Source: an uncultured Clostridia bacterium (GTDB lineage Bacteria > Bacillota > Clostridia > Christensenellales > Borkfalkiaceae). Taken from it: DNA of 7,389 nt. The stretch's first letter is position 1. The number at the start of each line of letters is the position of its first letter. The position numbers were made by a program, and so were the translations under genes. The stretch spans positions 1-7,389 of the forward strand of contig CAMNIW010000066.1 in assembly GCA_946540675.1 (NCBI GenBank), given 5' to 3'. Below the pieces are notes generated by a model. That model searched no databases, had not been told where the DNA came from, and saw nothing but the letters and a program-made list of their open reading frames with translations. Shown here in pieces: positions 5,501 through 7,389 of the stretch.

Positions 5501-7389
5501 TTTCTCCGAAGCGTATCTCGTTTAAGCCGGAACAGTACGCAAACGATTTATTCGCAAACGATATCACGCTGTCGGGGACGTAGAATTTTTCAATGCTTCG
5601 GCATTGTTCGAAAGCCGATTGTCCTATCGTTTCGAGCGTGCTGTTTTCTCCGAACGCGACCTCTTTAAGTCTGTAACAGTTCTTGAACGATTCCTTGCCT
5701 ATCGATACCACGCTGTCGGGGATGGTTACCTTTGTTATAAACGCCTGACCGTCAAACGCGTTGTCGCCGATCGCGGAGACGCCTTCGGGGATCGCGAATT
5801 CACCCGTCACGACGCCGTAAACGTATTTTATCTCGTCGCCGTTCTTGTTATATATTATAGGCTGATTTTCGTCCGCGGCGAAGTTCTGGCTGTCTTCGTC
5901 CACAGTTATCTTTCCGAGAGAACCGATAAATCTCAAAGCCTGTCCGAGCGACGTTACGGATTTCGACAAATGGAGTTCGTTTATGTTACAACTGTGGAAC
6001 ATATTGTTTCCGAGTTTTATAGCCGAAGTGCTTACGGGGAAAGAGAAGTCCTTTATGCCCGTTCTTCCGAACGCCGTGGTGCCGATGTTCGCGATTTTAC
6101 TGCCTTCTTCGAAGTCTACCGTCGTAAGGTTACGGCAGGAATCGAAGGCGTAGTCGCTTATCTTGGTAACGCTTGCGGGGATTGTGATTTCCGCAAGGCG
6201 TTTGCAGGAAGCGAAAGCGTTTTGATCTATCGTATCGAGTTTGCTGCCTTGCTTAAACGTTATCTCGCGAAGTCCGCTGCTTCTGAACGCGTCTTTTTCG
6301 ATCTTCGTTACGCTTGACGGGATACTTACGGCGTCGAGTTTGTTACAACTTGAAAACGCGTACGCGGGTACCGTTTTCAGACCTTCGGGCAAAACGGCGG
6401 AATTTATTCCGCTGTAAGCGAAACAATACGTGCCGAGCGTTTCGAGTTTGCTGTTTTCGGCAAATTCGACGGTTTGAAGGTTGGAACAATAATAGAAAGC
6501 ATATTGTCCTATCTTCGTGACCGTAGACGGGATATAGACGTTTCTTATTCCGCCGTTCGACCTGAAAAGATCGTCGCCGAGTTCGGTCGTTCCTTCGGGG
6601 AAAGATATTTCGTAAAGGAGATTACATCCGCTGAATACGGATTTTCCTATTATAAGGCTTGTCGTTCCCGGGGCAAACTTTACCGAAGTAAGGCTCTCGC
6701 ATCCGGCAAGCGCTCTGTCTTTGATTTCCTTTACGGAAGCCGGTATTGTGATTTCGGCGAGAGAAGAACAGCCGTTGAACAGATCCGCTCCGAGTTGGTC
6801 GAGTCCTTCGGGAAGGGTTATCCTGCTCAGCGCGGAGCAGTAGTTGAAGAGTTTTTCTCCGAACTGTACGGTATTGCCCGCGCCGAGATCGGGTATGTCG
6901 ATTTCCGTTATAAATTTATTTCTCGTAAAAGCCTGATCCCCAATTTTAAGCGAACCTTCGAGTCCGTCGGGGAAGGAAACGGAACTTACGACGGTGTCCT
7001 TGAAGGCTTCGGGGCTTATTTCGTTTATCGAAGAAAGTATCTCTACCGCTCCGGTCTTTCCGCGCGGACAGAAGAGAAGTACGGTCGCTTTTCCGTCGGT
7101 TTTCTTATAGAGAATACCGCCGTCGGATGTATAAGCCGCGTTTTCTTCGGCAACGTTTATCGCGGAGAGAGATTCGCAATCTTTGAACACGGACAAAATT
7201 TCGCCGTTTGCCGCGAGAGAAGTTACGCTTGCGGGGATAGTCGCCGTAACGAGAGAAGAGCATTTTTCAAAGGCGTATGCCCCGACGGTCTTCGTTCTTT
7301 CGGGCAGTATGATTTCCGAAAGCAGCGAACAGCCGAAGAAGGCTTTGTCGGAAATCGACAGGTCTTCGGTTCCGCCGTCTTCAAAAGTC
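2448..7389 (-). CDS. Giant BspA-like (TpLRR / LRR_5) leucine-rich repeat protein, N-terminus outside window
   Basis: The frame is open from the right edge (last complete codon at 7388-7386) to a TGA at 2450-2448: at least 1646 residues. No start codon is chosen. A TTG at 7196 can be read as a start, but the same LRR pattern continues unbroken upstream of it (for example AFFGCSLLSEIILPE and AFEKCSSLVTATIPASV), so the real start lies beyond the window. Almost the whole protein is a solenoid of about 65 units of roughly 23 residues (estimated from length), consensus L-x-x-I-x-I-P-x-S-V-T-x-I-G-x-x-A-F-x-x-C-x-x-L, diagnostic of the Treponema/BspA LRR class. Three hairpin units of the type AYYTDENGVLY interrupt it (about 7053-7160, 5802-5910, 3476-3576), as is usual in this family. 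The last 37 or so residues form the C-terminal cap. Family members are mostly secreted or surface proteins, some binding host matrix or other bacteria. Here the location, and adhesion as a role, are inferred because the signal peptide is not visible. No enzyme domain is seen. Confidence 0.93.
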   Translation of the reverse strand, partial: TFEDGGTEDLSISDKAFFGCSLLSEIILPERTKTVGAYAFEKCSSLVTATIPASVTSLAANGEILSVFKDCESLSAINVAEENAAYTSDGGILYKKTDGKATVLLFCPRGKTGAVEILSSINEISPEAFKDTVVSSVSFPDGLEGSLKIGDQAFTRNKFITEIDIPDLGAGNTVQFGEKLFNYCSALSRITLPEGLDQLGADLFNGCSSLAEITIPASVKEIKDRALAGCESLTSVKFAPGTTSLIIGKSVFSGCNLLYEISFPEGTTELGDDLFRSNGGIRNVYIPSTVTKIGQYAFYYCSNLQTVEFAENSKLETLGTYCFAYSGINSAVLPEGLKTVPAYAFSSCNKLDAVSIPSSVTKIEKDAFRSSGLREITFKQGSKLDTIDQNAFASCKRLAEITIPASVTKISDYAFDSCRNLTTVDFEEGSKIANIGTTAFGRTGIKDFSFPVSTSAIKLGNNMFHSCNINELHLSKSVTSLGQALRFIGSLGKITVDEDSQNFAADENQPIIYNKNGDEIKYVYGVVTGEFAIPEGVSAIGDNAFDGQAFITKVTIPDSVVSIGKESFKNCYRLKEVAFGENSTLETIGQSAFEQCRSIEKFYVPDSVISFANKSFAYCSGLNEIRFGENSQFQKLAGSNVFMYCTELKTVELPSSLQSIGSSVFALSCITEIVIGKDVTVENSAFSQCNYLEKVTIEGALITSKGVAAQSVFSKNGNLREVTFGKDSDITEIGKNTFVDCTALTSVNLPDTVETIGDGAFKNTGLTRIILPEKITKIGDETFSGSKLKSIIVKGSLTEIGAKAFKDCTDLASFELTESVKTIGNSAFANTGLTEITLPASLNTLGTVSAVVASDKMPAWFTDCADLAKVTIEDGITVIGNGMFKGCKSLTEISIPKSVTDIGLYAFSGTGLVSVTLPDNLENLGFTYTSGKNSEYRSYAFYNCADLEEVVFPKNGKFSKLGTSVFNGCTSLSSITIPAYIEELGDSAFNGCQSLKHVDIPSGIKAIGASAFANSGLVDITIPETVERFYAGTKASAVTATTTANTFQNCKDLVSVKFPENGKFPFIGTGTFEGCSALSSIEVPSYITGIGNKAFSKTGITSFTFPTKVPSTIGTDLFTDCTSLTTVNIPDDYKQIPNNTFKGCTALSEIKLPSKLATIGDSAFQGSGITSITVPASVTKLGTKTTATQASSVFADCEYLESVVIESNKITIIGSKLFQSCTSLTSINIPASVTIIGDYAFNNSGFTEIVLGAGVKTIGKEAFNNCEKLEKIVVPAGNSAYYTDENGVLYTSAKQLIAVPAAYDGTVTIESGATLTANAFAGTSASKIILPSSITDIPAEAFALSKAAEIILPETLNTIGQKAFQGCENLEKITIPEGVLVLNNNTFNGCTSLIEIVLPSTLTTIGTASATVTSETSASNVFFGCEKLKELVIPQKVSSLGGGAFNGMSALESIDLSEISTLPNFVLADATSLKTVTLCPQLVSIGVSAFRNCANLTDVILPKDLMTLGKAAFSGCSSIKEMTIPDNCALSESTFENCTALERIQLSGGVTKISKDCFKDCSSLKEVTISENVTEVYLNAFNGTALESIYIPSTVEKLYTAGAIQDDTFTVYAETDEIAIPWPLTWADGIGNGFEATFVFGYKKQG
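2564..7389 (-). repeat. LRR_5 repeat array within the giant protein gene (coding repeat)
   Basis: The array mixes at least three unit types. The standard unit is of the form ITIPASVKEIKDRAL-x-x-C. A longer unit has an acidic/Gly insert before the IG turn, for example FAENSKLETLGTYCF, FEEGSKIANIGTTAF, FGENSTLETIGQSAF, FPENGKFPFIGTGTF. A third, Thr/Ser/Ala-rich expanded type is present five times. Units often alternate between a Cys cap (AFxxCxxL) and a Gly cap (AFxxTGL or SGI), giving a super-repeat of about 46 residues (about 138 bp). Copies are well diverged by eye, which argues for old duplication rather than recent expansion. Confidence 0.8.

Noticed and set aside
7194..7196. TTG as the start codon of the LRR protein
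   Set aside because: It lies in the middle of a repeat unit; the same frame and repeat pattern continue upstream to the window edge.

Overview
The window holds three protein-coding genes, all on the minus strand. Two run off its ends. A 540-base non-coding stretch rich in short repeats separates them. Codon use (many NCG codons), moderate GC, short AT-rich promoter-like DNA, a c-di-GMP signalling pair and a giant BspA-like leucine-rich-repeat protein together suggest an anaerobic, probably gut-associated member of the Clostridia/Firmicutes. That assignment is inference: no rRNA or other phylogenetic marker is present.

In the direction of transcription (high to low coordinates), about two thirds of the window (7389 down to 2448) is one uninterrupted reading frame for a BspA/TpLRR-type (LRR_5) repeat protein. 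It has at least 1646 residues, with its N-terminus beyond the window. It ends in a typical C-terminal cap with no sortase, dockerin or membrane anchor. A GC-rich hairpin at 2387-2413 probably terminates its transcript.

The gap between the genes (about 1906-2447) contains, from right to left, the terminator hairpin, a 117-bp MITE/REP-like palindromic element (2205-2321), an array of five further copies of that element's terminal octamer GTCATTGC spaced 25-37 bp apart (2064-2204), and an AT-rich candidate promoter (1972-2000) facing the next gene.

That next gene (970-1905) encodes a soluble PAS-GGDEF diguanylate cyclase with an intact active-site motif but no RxxD inhibitory site. After a 66-bp gap, the last gene (1-903) encodes a membrane sensor with two transmembrane segments, an extracytoplasmic Cache-like domain and the start of a cytoplasmic PAS-like domain, where the window ends. 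The two signalling genes are likely co-transcribed, and c-di-GMP or a related signal probably links them. Any link between them and the LRR protein, such as surface adhesion under c-di-GMP control, is speculative because a terminator and a repeat element separate the two units.

The most unusual points are the GTCATTGC array with its adjoining palindromic element, and the internal architecture of the LRR protein: three unit classes, alternating cap types, and five Thr/Ser/Ala-rich insertions at the same place in the repeat. I did not find convincing evidence for a wholly new multi-gene system.
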